Shown piece after piece: positions 1 to 7,661 of a stretch of DNA of 64,000 nt. The stretch is taken from positions 3,104 to 67,103 of the forward strand of contig NZ_KL591019.1 of NCBI RefSeq assembly GCF_000716335.1. Reading direction: 5' to 3'. The notes beneath the pieces were generated by a model that saw only the letters and a list, made by a program, of their open reading frames with translations, did not search any database and was not told the DNA's origin. Position numbers and translations under genes: made by a program. The stretch's first letter is position 1; each line of letters opens with the position of its first letter. The stretch comes from Streptomyces sp. NRRL S-118. Its GTDB lineage: Bacteria > Actinomycetota > Actinomycetes > Streptomycetales > Streptomycetaceae.

Positions 1-320
1 TCACCGGGGTCGCCCCCGTGGTCCAGGGGACGGCCCCGGCGCTGGAGGAGCCACCCGGCCACCACGAACACCGCGCCCAGGAGGAGGAAGCCGAGGTCCC
101 ACCAGAATGGGTGAGGGCCGGAGCGGACGTGGTGGATGCCGAGGATGTGGTGGTCCAGCAGCCCTTCGACGAGGTTGAACAGGCCCCAGCCGACGAGCAT
201 CCAGCCCCACGGCACCGCGGAGGTCCACGCGCGGCGCCGGTGGTGCGTGACCCGGGAGTACAGCAGGGCCAGGCCGGTGAGGACGGCGAGCCAGCAGACG
301 GCCGAACGCGTCCGCGGCTG
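1..320 (-). pseudogene. DUF2243 membrane protein, C-terminal part, runs off window
   Basis: Read on the minus strand, this frame gives two hydrophobic stretches around the DUF2243 signature FNLVEGLLDHHILGIHHVR. It continues through FWWDLGFLLLGAVFVVAGWLL and off the left edge without a stop. DUF2243 proteins are four-helix integral membrane proteins of about 150-170 residues; their function is not established. Only the second half of the family is visible. Upstream, to about 560, no frame shows the expected first helix pair, and I find no ATG or GTG start in this frame before the conserved part. It therefore looks N-terminally truncated or frameshifted. The long proline/arginine-rich minus-strand frame over the same bases is not the conserved one. 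Confidence 0.55.
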
Positions 321-568
321 CCCGCTCCGGGCGGGCCGCGGTGCCGTCGGCGTCCTCGCCCGAACCGTGCGCGCGCATGCCCGGCGACCACCCCGCCGCC
401 ACCTGCGCGTCCCCGCTCCCGGAGGAAGCGCCGCGCGCCCGCCCGGCCGGCGTCACCGGTTCGGCGCAGGGGCGGCCGCACCCGGTCCGGCAGGCACGCG
501 GACGGTCCGCCACCCGCGCGCCCCGGTCCGGGCGGGCGGGCGGCGGCCCCGCCCCGTGCACGCGGCGG

Positions 569-1759
569 TCACAGGCCGCCGGTCTGCAGGAGCCGGTTGG
601 GGGAGCCCTTGCTGACCTGGAGCACGTCCTTCACGGACTGCTCGGCCAGCCGGACGGCGACCTGCTCCGGTGTGGCGCTCGGGTTCCTGGCCTTGTGGAG
701 GACGGCCACGCCCGCCACGTGGGGGCTGGCCATGGAGGTGCCGTTGAGGGCGACGCTGCCGCCGCCGAGCCGCGCGGAGACGATCTGCTGACCGGGTGCG
801 TAGATCCACAGGCAGGGGCCGAAGTTGGAGAAGCCGGTCTCCTGGTCGAGGTGCTGGGTGGCGCCGACGGTCACGACCCGGGCAGCGCTGGCGGGCGACA
901 CGGTGCAGGCGTCGACGGCGTCGTTGCCCGCCGCGACCACCGGGAGGACCCCCCTGTCGGACAGTGCGGTGGCCGCGCTGTTGACGGCGTCGGAACGCGG
1001 ACCTCCGAGAGAGGCGTTGAGCACGGCGGGCTGGCGGGCGTGCTGGGCGACCCAGTCCAGTCCCGCGATGACACCGGCGCTGGAGCCCTTGCCCTCGCAG
1101 TCGAGGACGCGGACGCTGACCAGGCCGGCCCTGCGTGCCACGCCGTACGTGGCGCCGGCGACGGTCCCGGCGACGTGCGTGCCGTGGCCGTTGCAGTCCT
1201 GGCCGTTGCGGCCGTCCCCGACCGCGTCGAAGCCCGCCTGGACGCGGCCGGAGAACTCCGGGTGCCGGTAGTCGATGCCGGTGTCGAGGATGAACGCCCC
1301 CACGCCGGAGCCGGTGGTGCCGACGGTGAAGGTGTTGTCGAGCGGCAGGTAGGGCTGGTCGATCCGGTCCAGGCCCCAGCTGGAGGCGGGCGCGCGCAGC
1401 CCCTTGGCGGGCACCGGGGTAGCGGTGACCACCGCGTCCTCCTCCACCGACGTCACCTCGGGAAGCGCCCGTACCGCCGCGAGCCGGGCCGGGTCGAGCC
1501 TGGCGGCGAAGCCTCTGAACACGCTCGAGTAGGAGTACAGCGGCGTGACGCCCACCTGCCGGGTGACGGTGGCCGTCACCGCCTTCGCGTCCAGGGCGAC
1601 GATGTACCGGCCCGCGATGGCCGACGGCTGGGTCCTCAGCGGCGCGGGGACGGTGCGGGCCGGCGGCTCGGGAGGGGGTTCGGCAGCGACGGCCGGCGCT
1701 GCCGCCAGGGGCAGCAACAGGAGGAGGGCAGCGGACAGGCGGCGTGCGGACGGCTTCAT
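569..1759 (-). CDS. Secreted subtilisin-like serine protease (S8, I9 propeptide)
   Basis: This is a 396-aa preproenzyme of the S8 (proteinase K/subtilisin) family, predicted to be an extracellular endopeptidase. Residues 1-26 are a signal peptide (RR, poly-Leu core, AVAA cleavage site). Residues 50-112 are an inhibitor I9 propeptide (RYIVAL...FRGFAARL). The catalytic domain follows with the full triad: Asp159 in ILDTGID, His192 in NGHGTHVAGT and Ser342 in NGTSMASPHVAG; oxyanion-hole Asn279 is in AAGND. ATG at 1759 is preferred because a GGAG site lies just upstream and the signal peptide begins there; an upstream extension lacks both. It is transcribed alone. The 250 bases before it show only a short AT-rich patch near 1903-1912, which may be part of its promoter. 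Family and secretion are confident; the substrate is unknown. Confidence 0.95.
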   Translation of the reverse strand: MKPSARRLSAALLLLLPLAAAPAVAAEPPPEPPARTVPAPLRTQPSAIAGRYIVALDAKAVTATVTRQVGVTPLYSYSSVFRGFAARLDPARLAAVRALPEVTSVEEDAVVTATPVPAKGLRAPASSWGLDRIDQPYLPLDNTFTVGTTGSGVGAFILDTGIDYRHPEFSGRVQAGFDAVGDGRNGQDCNGHGTHVAGTVAGATYGVARRAGLVSVRVLDCEGKGSSAGVIAGLDWVAQHARQPAVLNASLGGPRSDAVNSAATALSDRGVLPVVAAGNDAVDACTVSPASAARVVTVGATQHLDQETGFSNFGPCLWIYAPGQQIVSARLGGGSVALNGTSMASPHVAGVAVLHKARNPSATPEQVAVRLAEQSVKDVLQVSKGSPNRLLQTGGL

Positions 1760-2010
1760 CCGGGGTCTCCGTTCGATGGAGCGGTAGTCCAGCGGCGGAC
1801 GGCCGGATGCACTGCACACCTGCCGAGGCGCACCGGGGGACATGCCTCACGCCTGGAATCTGGGCAGGCGGACGGCGCGCCATGTCGCCGTGACAGGCGC
1901 ACGCCATAAATGTGATGAGTCGACGGAGGATGCGGTCGCCGGATCGGGTCAGGGCGCCGGTGGCAGCCGCACCCCGGGCGCGGGCGCGGGGAACGGCGCG
2001 GGGGCTGCCG

Positions 2011-2322
2011 TTACGGGGCGTCCTCGCGGTAGCCGCACAGCCAGGACAGCGCGTCGCGCGCGCCCTCGGTGTAGGCGCGGTCGTCCTCCGGGAGCACGGG
2101 GTCCTCCAGCCGGACCACGGCCGCGTCCACCTCTGCGGTGAGGAGACCCATCTCGGGCACCCCTTCCGCCCCCACTCCGGTGACCGGCGAACGCGAGGAG
2201 GCACCCATGGCCCACTCGTACGCCGCGGAGGCGCCGGCGGCGAACGGGGGCGGGTTCCCCTGGGACCCGGACCGCACCGCCACCTCGACATCGCCGTAAC
2301 TGCGTACCCCGACCAATCGCAC
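2011..2322 (-). CDS. Hypothetical protein, 103 aa
   Basis: The frame starts at GTG, 6-8 bases after a clear AGGGAGAG ribosome-binding site, and ends in TAA. The product is 103 aa, acidic toward the C-terminus (VDAAVVRLEDPVLPEDDRAYTEGARDALSWLCGY), with no signal peptide, membrane segment or motif I recognise. It lies upstream of and divergent from the TetR gene, so it could be controlled by the operator at 2411-2440. That is inference from position only. The strong ribosome-binding site and ordinary codon use support a real gene. Confidence 0.6.
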   Translation of the reverse strand: MRLVGVRSYGDVEVAVRSGSQGNPPPFAAGASAAYEWAMGASSRSPVTGVGAEGVPEMGLLTAEVDAAVVRLEDPVLPEDDRAYTEGARDALSWLCGYREDAP

Positions 2323-2410
2323 TGGACTCTCCCTGCTCTCCGCTGCCGATCCGTGGCTTCACACGTACCCCACCACCGGCCGCCGATGACCGCCCGGTGA
2401 ACACGCATTG

Positions 2411-2440
2411 AAGAACGATCGTTCTTGACTGATCGTTCTT
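2411..2440. promoter_or_regulatory. Probable TetR autoregulatory operator
   Basis: A perfect 16-bp palindrome, AAGAACGATCGTTCTT (2411-2426), is followed 14 bases on by a second copy of its right half-site, TCGTTCTT (2433-2440). The site sits 20 bases before the TetR start and between two divergent genes, in a conspicuously AT-richer patch. Position and symmetry fit an operator for the TetR protein encoded next to it. Confidence 0.75.
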
Positions 2441-2460
2441 TTACTCGTTACGCTCCCGGC

Positions 2461-3015
2461 ATGGGACGACCACGGGGTTTCGACGAGGATCAGGCGGTCG
2501 CGCAGGCGGCCGTCGTGTTCGCGCGGCACGGATACGAAGGCACGTCCGTCGACGACCTCGTCGGCCGGCTCGGCGTGCACCGGGGCAGCCTGTACAAGGT
2601 GTTCGGCAGCAAGCGGGGCCTGTACCTGGCCGCCCTGCGGCGTCACCTCGACGACGAGGTACTGCCGTGCGCCGCCGCCCTCGCCGGCTCCGCCGACCTG
2701 GCCACGGCCCTCGCGGCCGCCGCTGGCGGCTTCGACGCCGGTCCGGCCGCCGGTCTGCTCACCCTGGCCGCCGCCGAACAGGCACCGCACGACTCCGACG
2801 TGGCCGCTCTGGTGGCGGAGGCGTGCGGTGCGCTGGACCGTGCCCTCGGGGAGGTGCTCGCCCGGTCGGGCGAGGAGTCCCCCGCCGCCACCGCTCTCGC
2901 GGCCGCTCTGGGCGCGACGGTCCTGGGCCTGCGGTTGCGCGGCCGCACCACGGCACCGGACGCCCGTCCGGCGCTCGCACTCGCAGCACGGGTCCAGCCC
3001 GTCCGAGGAGGATGA
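2461..3015 (+). CDS. TetR family transcriptional regulator
   Basis: This is a 184-aa one-component repressor. Residues 1-50 form the TetR helix-turn-helix domain: GRPRGFDEDQAVAQAAVVFARHG, then GYEGTSVDDLV and the recognition helix region LGVHRGSLYKVFGSKRGLY. The C-terminal ligand domain is alanine-rich and not assignable to a ligand. Start ATG 2461 gives the canonical MGRPRGF opening; the frame is open further upstream, but that would run through the operator. It is followed without a gap by the 118-aa protein at 3018, so the two are probably co-transcribed and autoregulated through the palindrome just upstream. Confidence 0.9.
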   Translation: MGRPRGFDEDQAVAQAAVVFARHGYEGTSVDDLVGRLGVHRGSLYKVFGSKRGLYLAALRRHLDDEVLPCAAALAGSADLATALAAAAGGFDAGPAAGLLTLAAAEQAPHDSDVAALVAEACGALDRALGEVLARSGEESPAATALAAALGATVLGLRLRGRTTAPDARPALALAARVQPVRGG

Positions 3016-3017
3016 AG

Positions 3018-3374
3018 ATGGCCAAGGTCACCGTGGAGAACCGCTCCCTCGTCGTGGAGGTGGAGGGCCTCGACCGGCTCTGGGCCCTCAGGAGCCGGCT
3101 CGACATCCCACTCGCCAACGTGCGCGGGGCGACCCACGACCCCGGTATCGCCCGGGAGCCGAAGGGAATCCGCACCGGCGGGACGCACGTGCCCGGCGTC
3201 ATCACCGCGGGAAGCTTCCGCCACGACGGCGAGCGCGTCTTCTGGGACGTCAGGAACCCGGCCGGAGCCGTCGTGATCGAGCTGGCGGACGAACGCTACG
3301 CACGGCTCGTGGTGGAGGTGGACGACCCGCGCGCGGTCGTGGCCTCCGTCGAGCGTGCCCTGACGCCCCGCTGA
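3018..3374 (+). CDS. Conserved hypothetical protein coupled to TetR gene
   Basis: The product is 118 aa. It is a beta-rich small domain (VTVENRSLVVEVEGLDRLWALRSRLDIPLANVRGA, then GERVFWDVRNPAGAVVIELADERYARLVVEVDDP). The pattern, with an R-L-W-A-L segment, a DIPLANVRG strand and a D-V-R-N-P turn, resembles bacterial PH-like (bPH) folds; I infer this from the strand pattern, not from a match. The AGGAGG at 3006-3011 is right for ATG 3018 (6-base spacing) and too close for the alternative ATG at 3012. The upstream TetR stop lies in the spacer, so translation is coupled. It is likely controlled by that regulator; its role is unknown. Confidence 0.75.
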   Translation: MAKVTVENRSLVVEVEGLDRLWALRSRLDIPLANVRGATHDPGIAREPKGIRTGGTHVPGVITAGSFRHDGERVFWDVRNPAGAVVIELADERYARLVVEVDDPRAVVASVERALTPR

Positions 3375-3528
3375 GCCGCCGGCCGCCCTGCTCGCCGCAC
3401 CGGCCGCACCGCCCCTCGCACCGCCGCTTGAACCGACACCGCCGGCCAGCCGTACTCACCACGGCGGCCCGGGCCTGCGGGTCCGGCCCGCCGTGCCATC
3501 AGGTCACGTACGGGAGAGGACCCCCCAG

Positions 3529-5241
3529 GTGTCGATCCGCACCACTGCACAACCGTCCCGAGCCGGCACGCCGCCCCCGGAGGAGGACCGGCCACCGGGC
3601 GGCGCGGCCCCCGGCCCGGGCGGCGTGCCGGAAGGGCGGCACCGCACGGGGCGGGTGCGCCACGGCCTGGCCGCCGCGCTGGTGCTCGGCGCCCTGCTGC
3701 TGCCGGACGATCCCGCCCGCCTGTCCCCCGGCGCGTTCACGCGCATACCGGTGGAGGCGATATGCGGCGTCGCGCTGGTGCTCGTGCTGCGGGCAGGGGC
3801 GCGGCGGACGGCGGCGGTGCTCGCCGGCGTGCTGCTGGGGCTGCTGACGGTGCTGAAGTTCCTCGACATGGGTTTCCGCTCCGTGTTCGCCCGGCCGTTC
3901 GACCTGGTTCTCGACTGGGTGCTGCTCGACGACGCCGAGGCGTTCCTGGGCGATTCCATAGGCCGCGCGGGCGCGGTCGGCGTGGTGGTGGGGGTGGTGC
4001 TCCTCGTCGTCGCGGTGCTCGTGCTGATGGCGCTGTCGGTCGTCCGGCTGAGCCGGCTCGTCGTCCGGCACAGTGCCGCGGCGACCCACGCCACGGTCGC
4101 CACCGGGACCGTATGGGTCCTCTGCGCAGCCCTCGGTGTGCAGATCGCGGGCGCTGAGGTGGCGTCCAGCGACGCGGCCGGACTCGTGCAGAGCCGTGCC
4201 CGCCAGGTGCGTGCGGGCATCGCGGACCGGGAGGCGTTCGCCGAGGAGTCCGCGGTGGACGCCTTCCGGAACGTCCCGGCCGACCGGCTGCTGACCGGGC
4301 TGCGCGGCAAGGACGTGCTGTTCGTCTTCATCGAGAGCTACGGCCGCAACGCGATCCAGGACCCGGACATGGCCCCGCAGGTCGGCACGGTCCTCGCCGA
4401 CGGGTCCCGCCGGCTGCGCGAGGCCGGGTTCTCCTCCCGGAGCGCGTTCCTCTCCTCGCCCACGACGGGCGGCGGCAGCTGGCTGGCCCACTCCACCTTC
4501 GCGTCGGGGCTGTGGATCCACAACCAGCAGCGCTACCGGGACCTGACCTCCAGTGACCGCCTCACCCTCACCGGCGCGTTCCGGCGCACGGGCGCCTGGC
4601 GGACGGTCGGCATCATGCCCGGCGTGACCCGGGCCTGGCCCGAGGGGCGCTTCTACGGCCTGGACCACGTCCACGACTCCCGGGAACTGGGCTACCGGGG
4701 GCCGAAGTTCAGCTGGTCGCCGGTGCCCGACCAGTACAGCCTGGCGGCGTTCCGGCGCCTGGAGCACGGCAAACCGGACCGGCCGCCCCTCATGGCGGAG
4801 ATCATCCTCACCTCCAGCCACAACCCTTGGGCACCCGTCCCCCGGCTGATCGGCTGGGACGAAGTGGGCGACGGCTCGGTCTACCACGCCGTCGAGGCGG
4901 CGGGTAAGGACCCCGCGGACGTGTGGCGGGACCCGGACCTGGTGCGCGCCGAGTACCGCCGCTCCATCGAGTACTCGCTGAACAGCCTGATCTCGTACGT
5001 GACGGAATACGGGGACGACGACACCGTGCTCGTCTTCCTGGGCGACCACCAGCCCGTGCCGGCCGTCACCCGGGACCGCTACGGCAGGGACGTGCCCGTC
5101 TCGATCGTCGCCCGGGACCCCGCGGTGCTCGACCGGGTGTCGGGATGGGACTGGCAGGAGGGCCTCAAGCCGGGGCCGGACGCCCCGGTGTGGCGGATGG
5201 ATGCCTTCCGCGACCGCTTCCTCACGGCGTACGGACCGTGA
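3529..5241 (+). CDS. Membrane sulfatase-fold phosphoglycerol transferase (LtaS-like)
   Basis: This 570-aa protein has four or five transmembrane helices in the first 215 residues, then an extracytoplasmic alkaline phosphatase-superfamily/sulfatase domain. Visible landmarks are LFVFIESYGRNAI (about 264), SPTTGGGSWLAHSTF (about 309, expected nucleophile Thr loop), a S-H-N loop near 429 and FLGDHQP near 505. LtaS-type enzymes move phosphoglycerol, or similar head groups, from lipid onto glycans or polymers outside the membrane. The actual substrate cannot be read here. GTG 3529 is chosen because GGGAGAGG precedes it by 8 bases. It faces a convergent CDP-alcohol phosphatidyltransferase, so both might serve an envelope glycolipid. 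A 29-bp duplication overlaps its stop codon. Confidence 0.85.
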   Translation: MSIRTTAQPSRAGTPPPEEDRPPGGAAPGPGGVPEGRHRTGRVRHGLAAALVLGALLLPDDPARLSPGAFTRIPVEAICGVALVLVLRAGARRTAAVLAGVLLGLLTVLKFLDMGFRSVFARPFDLVLDWVLLDDAEAFLGDSIGRAGAVGVVVGVVLLVVAVLVLMALSVVRLSRLVVRHSAAATHATVATGTVWVLCAALGVQIAGAEVASSDAAGLVQSRARQVRAGIADREAFAEESAVDAFRNVPADRLLTGLRGKDVLFVFIESYGRNAIQDPDMAPQVGTVLADGSRRLREAGFSSRSAFLSSPTTGGGSWLAHSTFASGLWIHNQQRYRDLTSSDRLTLTGAFRRTGAWRTVGIMPGVTRAWPEGRFYGLDHVHDSRELGYRGPKFSWSPVPDQYSLAAFRRLEHGKPDRPPLMAEIILTSSHNPWAPVPRLIGWDEVGDGSVYHAVEAAGKDPADVWRDPDLVRAEYRRSIEYSLNSLISYVTEYGDDDTVLVFLGDHQPVPAVTRDRYGRDVPVSIVARDPAVLDRVSGWDWQEGLKPGPDAPVWRMDAFRDRFLTAYGP

Positions 5242-5272
5242 CGCGCTTCCTCACGGGGTACGGGTCGTGACG
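5215..5272 (+). repeat. 29-bp imperfect tandem duplication over a stop codon
   Basis: Bases 5215-5243 (starting CGCTTCCTCACGGCGTACGG and including the TGA of the sulfatase gene) are repeated with three or four substitutions at 5244-5272. The unit is not a multiple of three, but the first copy keeps the stop, so only downstream sequence is affected. Confidence 0.8.
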
Positions 5273-5310
5273 CGGCCGCGGGTGCCGGGCGGGTGCGGAC
5301 GCGGCGGCGG

Positions 5311-6060
5311 TCATACGCTTTCGCGCGCCGCCGCCCGCACCGGCGCGGCGCCGCGGGTCACCCTGAGGCACCACAGGCACCGGATGTCACGGCCGAACGA
5401 CCAGACCAGCAGCGCGAGCGCCACCAGGACCACCGCGTACGCCGCGGCGGCCGGAACGACGCCGGCCCCGGCCACGAGGAGGACGACGCCCTGCACCGCG
5501 GCCACCGTCTTGCGGGCCGTGCTCGGGGGCAGGGGCCCGTTCAGCCACGGCAGCACCCGGGCCGCAGCGACGAAGACGTACCGCATGGCGCCGATCGCGA
5601 GCACCCACACGCCCAGCGACCTCGCGACCTGGACGCTCAGCACCAGGATGAGGAAGGCGTCCACCTCCATGTCGAAGCGGGCACCCAGGGCGGTCGCCGT
5701 CCCGGTGCGCCGGGCGACCCGGCCGTCCACGGCGTCGAGGGCCAGCGCCACCGCGGTGAGCGCGGCGAGGACGACGGCCGGCGGCCGGCCGACGAAGAGC
5801 TCGGCGACCAGCGCCGTGACACCGCCGACGAGCGTCGTCCGGGTCAGGGTCACGCCGTTGGCGGGGCCGAAGGGCATGTGCCGGGGCCACGACCTGCGCA
5901 GGGCGCGGGTGAGCACGGCCCAGCTGGCGAACGTGAACACCAGCCCCGCCAGCCATCCCGCCGGCCCCAGTCCCGTCAGCGTGCCCAGCAGGGCCAGCAG
6001 GACGAGTTGCGCGGCCGCCCCGAGGGCAGGCTCGACACGCAGCGGACGTGCATCGGACAT
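5311..6060 (-). CDS. CDP-alcohol phosphatidyltransferase family protein
   Basis: This integral membrane enzyme of about 249 aa carries the full CDP-AP motif DG-x2-AR-x8-G-x3-D-x3-D (DAVDGRVARRTGTATALG, then ARFDMEVD) near residue 107, with hydrophobic helices on both sides. The family transfers a phosphoalcohol from a CDP-alcohol or CDP-diacylglycerol to a second alcohol and releases CMP; the alcohol is not predictable. I prefer ATG 6060 (MSDARPLRV). An ATG at 6162 is possible but has no ribosome-binding site and would nearly abut the divergent dehydrogenase at 6186. It neighbours the pyrimidine/pterin gene set and may supply a lipid partner for it; that is inference. Confidence 0.85.
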   Translation of the reverse strand: MSDARPLRVEPALGAAAQLVLLALLGTLTGLGPAGWLAGLVFTFASWAVLTRALRRSWPRHMPFGPANGVTLTRTTLVGGVTALVAELFVGRPPAVVLAALTAVALALDAVDGRVARRTGTATALGARFDMEVDAFLILVLSVQVARSLGVWVLAIGAMRYVFVAAARVLPWLNGPLPPSTARKTVAAVQGVVLLVAGAGVVPAAAAYAVVLVALALLVWSFGRDIRCLWCLRVTRGAAPVRAAARESV

Positions 6061-6185
6061 GTCGCCCACCAACACGGGGCACCCCTCCGGACCTGTGACA
6101 GAGTCGATGGCCGCCGCGTACCGTGTGCGCGGCTTCGTCACCCTCACAACGTGCTCCACCATCCCAGCGTTCAACAGGAGAACCG

Positions 6186-7184
6186 ATGCAGCGCACCGCG
6201 CGCGCCTTCTGGCTGCGCTCCCCTGGCCACGGCGAGATACGCGACGTCCCGCTGCCGGAGCCGGCCGCCGGGGACGTCCAGGTCCGCACCCTGTTCTCGG
6301 GGGTGAGCCGGGGCACCGAGAGCCTCGTCTTCCGCGGCGGCGTACCGGAGAGCCAGCACACCGCGATGCGGGCGCCGTTCCAGGAGGGTGACTTCCCCGG
6401 CCCGGTCAAGTACGGCTATCTCAACGTCGGTCTGGTCGAGGAGGGGCCGCCGGAGCTCGTCGGCCGCACCGTCTTCTGCCTCTACCCCCACCAGAGCCGG
6501 TACGTCGTCCCGGCCGGAGCCGTGACACCGGTGCCGGACTCCGTGCCCGCCGGGCGTGCGGTGCTGGCCGGAACGGTGGAGACGGCGGTGAACGCGCTGT
6601 GGGACGCGGCGCCGTTGGTGGGTGACCGGATCGCCGTCGTCGGGGCCGGGATGATCGGCTGTTCCGTCGCCGCCCTGCTCGCCCGGTATCCCGGCGTCCG
6701 CGTCCAGCTCGTCGACGCCGACCCGGCGCGGGCCACCGTCGCGGCCGCCCTGGGTGTCGACTTCGCGCTGCCCGGGGAGGCCCTGGACGGCTGCGACCTC
6801 GCCGTGCACGCCAGTGCCACGGAGGCGGGCCTCACCCGTGCGCTGGAACTGCTCGCCCCGGAGGGGACGGTCCTGGAGCTGAGCTGGTACGGCGACCGGC
6901 GCGTCAGCCTGCCGCTCGGCGAGGCCTTCCACTCCGGCCGGCTGGTGCTGCGCGGCAGCCAGGTGGGACGGGTGTCGCCGGCCCGCCGGGCGCACCGCAC
7001 CTTCGCGGACAGGCTGGCGCTCGCGCTCGACCTGCTCGCGGACCCCGCCTTCGACGCGCTGATCAGCGGCGAGTCCGCCTTCGAGGAACTGCCGTCCACC
7101 ATGGCCCGGATCGCCGGCGGGAGTCTGCCGGGACTCTGCCACCGGGTCAGGTACGACCCGGACGGCGCCGCCGGAGCGTGCTGA
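6186..7184 (+). CDS. MDR-family zinc-less dehydrogenase of the pterin locus
   Basis: The product is 332 aa and belongs to the medium-chain dehydrogenase/reductase superfamily. The N-terminal GroES-like part carries SGVSRGTESLVFRGG, and the Rossmann part has the dinucleotide motif VVGAGMIGCSVAALLA near residue 151. The structural-zinc cysteine cluster of classical alcohol dehydrogenases is absent, which is usual for the GSRGTE-type subfamily found in secondary metabolism. ATG 6186 follows AGGAG by 5-6 bases. It begins a rightward gene string (PTPS-fold, glycosyltransferase, methyltransferase, flippase-like) and probably oxidises or reduces a pathway intermediate. The substrate is unknown. Confidence 0.85.
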   Translation: MQRTARAFWLRSPGHGEIRDVPLPEPAAGDVQVRTLFSGVSRGTESLVFRGGVPESQHTAMRAPFQEGDFPGPVKYGYLNVGLVEEGPPELVGRTVFCLYPHQSRYVVPAGAVTPVPDSVPAGRAVLAGTVETAVNALWDAAPLVGDRIAVVGAGMIGCSVAALLARYPGVRVQLVDADPARATVAAALGVDFALPGEALDGCDLAVHASATEAGLTRALELLAPEGTVLELSWYGDRRVSLPLGEAFHSGRLVLRGSQVGRVSPARRAHRTFADRLALALDLLADPAFDALISGESAFEELPSTMARIAGGSLPGLCHRVRYDPDGAAGAC

Positions 7185-7256
7185 ACGCGCGGGGCGCCGC
7201 GACCGTACTCACATCGCAGGGGCCGCAGGCAGCGGCCTGGTTCGGACCGGAGGTCA

Positions 7257-7661
7257 ATGCCGTTGTTCAGTGTCACCGTCCGTGAGCACCTCATGATCGC
7301 CCACAGTTTCCGCGGCGAGGTCTTCGGACCCGCGCAGCGCCTCCACGGAGCCACGTACCTCGTGGACGCCACCTTCCGCCGTGCCGGGCTGGACGCCGAC
7401 AACATCGTGGTCGACATCGGGCTCGCCACCAAGGAGCTGGGTGCGGTGGTGGCCGAGTTCAACTATCGCAACCTCGACGAGGAGGCCGAGTTCACCGGCG
7501 TCAACACCTCGACGGAGTACCTGGCCAAGGTCATCGCCGACCGCCTGGCCGACCGGGTGTACGCCGGAGCGCTGGGCGAGGGCGCCAAGGGGCTGGCCGG
7601 CATCGTGGTCACCCTCCACGAGTCCCACATCGCGTGGGCGAGTTACGAGCGTGCCCTGTGA
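7257..7661 (+). CDS. 6-pyruvoyltetrahydropterin synthase/QueD-fold protein, catalytic residues missing
   Basis: This 134-aa T-fold protein aligns end to end with PTPS/QueD: AHSF (His16), LHGATY (His30), the NTSTEYLAK segment and LHESHI near the C-terminus with its pterin-anchoring Glu. The chemistry residues differ. The catalytic Cys position is Ala26, the HGH zinc pair is HGA (Ala32), and the catalytic Asp-His of QueD (LDHHY) is replaced by EFNYRN. It should still bind a pterin-like ring but is not expected to be a normal zinc PTPS. From memory, the S. coelicolor homologue SCO6650 was crystallised and reported to lack zinc and the triad. GGAGG precedes ATG 7257, and its TGA overlaps the next start (GTGA). 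Confidence 0.9.
   Translation: MPLFSVTVREHLMIAHSFRGEVFGPAQRLHGATYLVDATFRRAGLDADNIVVDIGLATKELGAVVAEFNYRNLDEEAEFTGVNTSTEYLAKVIADRLADRVYAGALGEGAKGLAGIVVTLHESHIAWASYERAL

Noticed and set aside
1..561. 186-aa minus-strand frame
   Set aside because: Pro/Arg/Gly-rich, no motif; the DUF2243 signature is in another frame over the same bases.
453..2408. 651-aa minus-strand frame across the protease region
   Set aside because: Arg/Pro-rich shadow of the protease gene; the triad and signal peptide lie in the other frame.
3499..5049. 516-aa frame antisense to the sulfatase-like gene
   Set aside because: Composition typical of antisense high-GC DNA (Arg, Gly, His, Gln, Glu repeats), with no domain.
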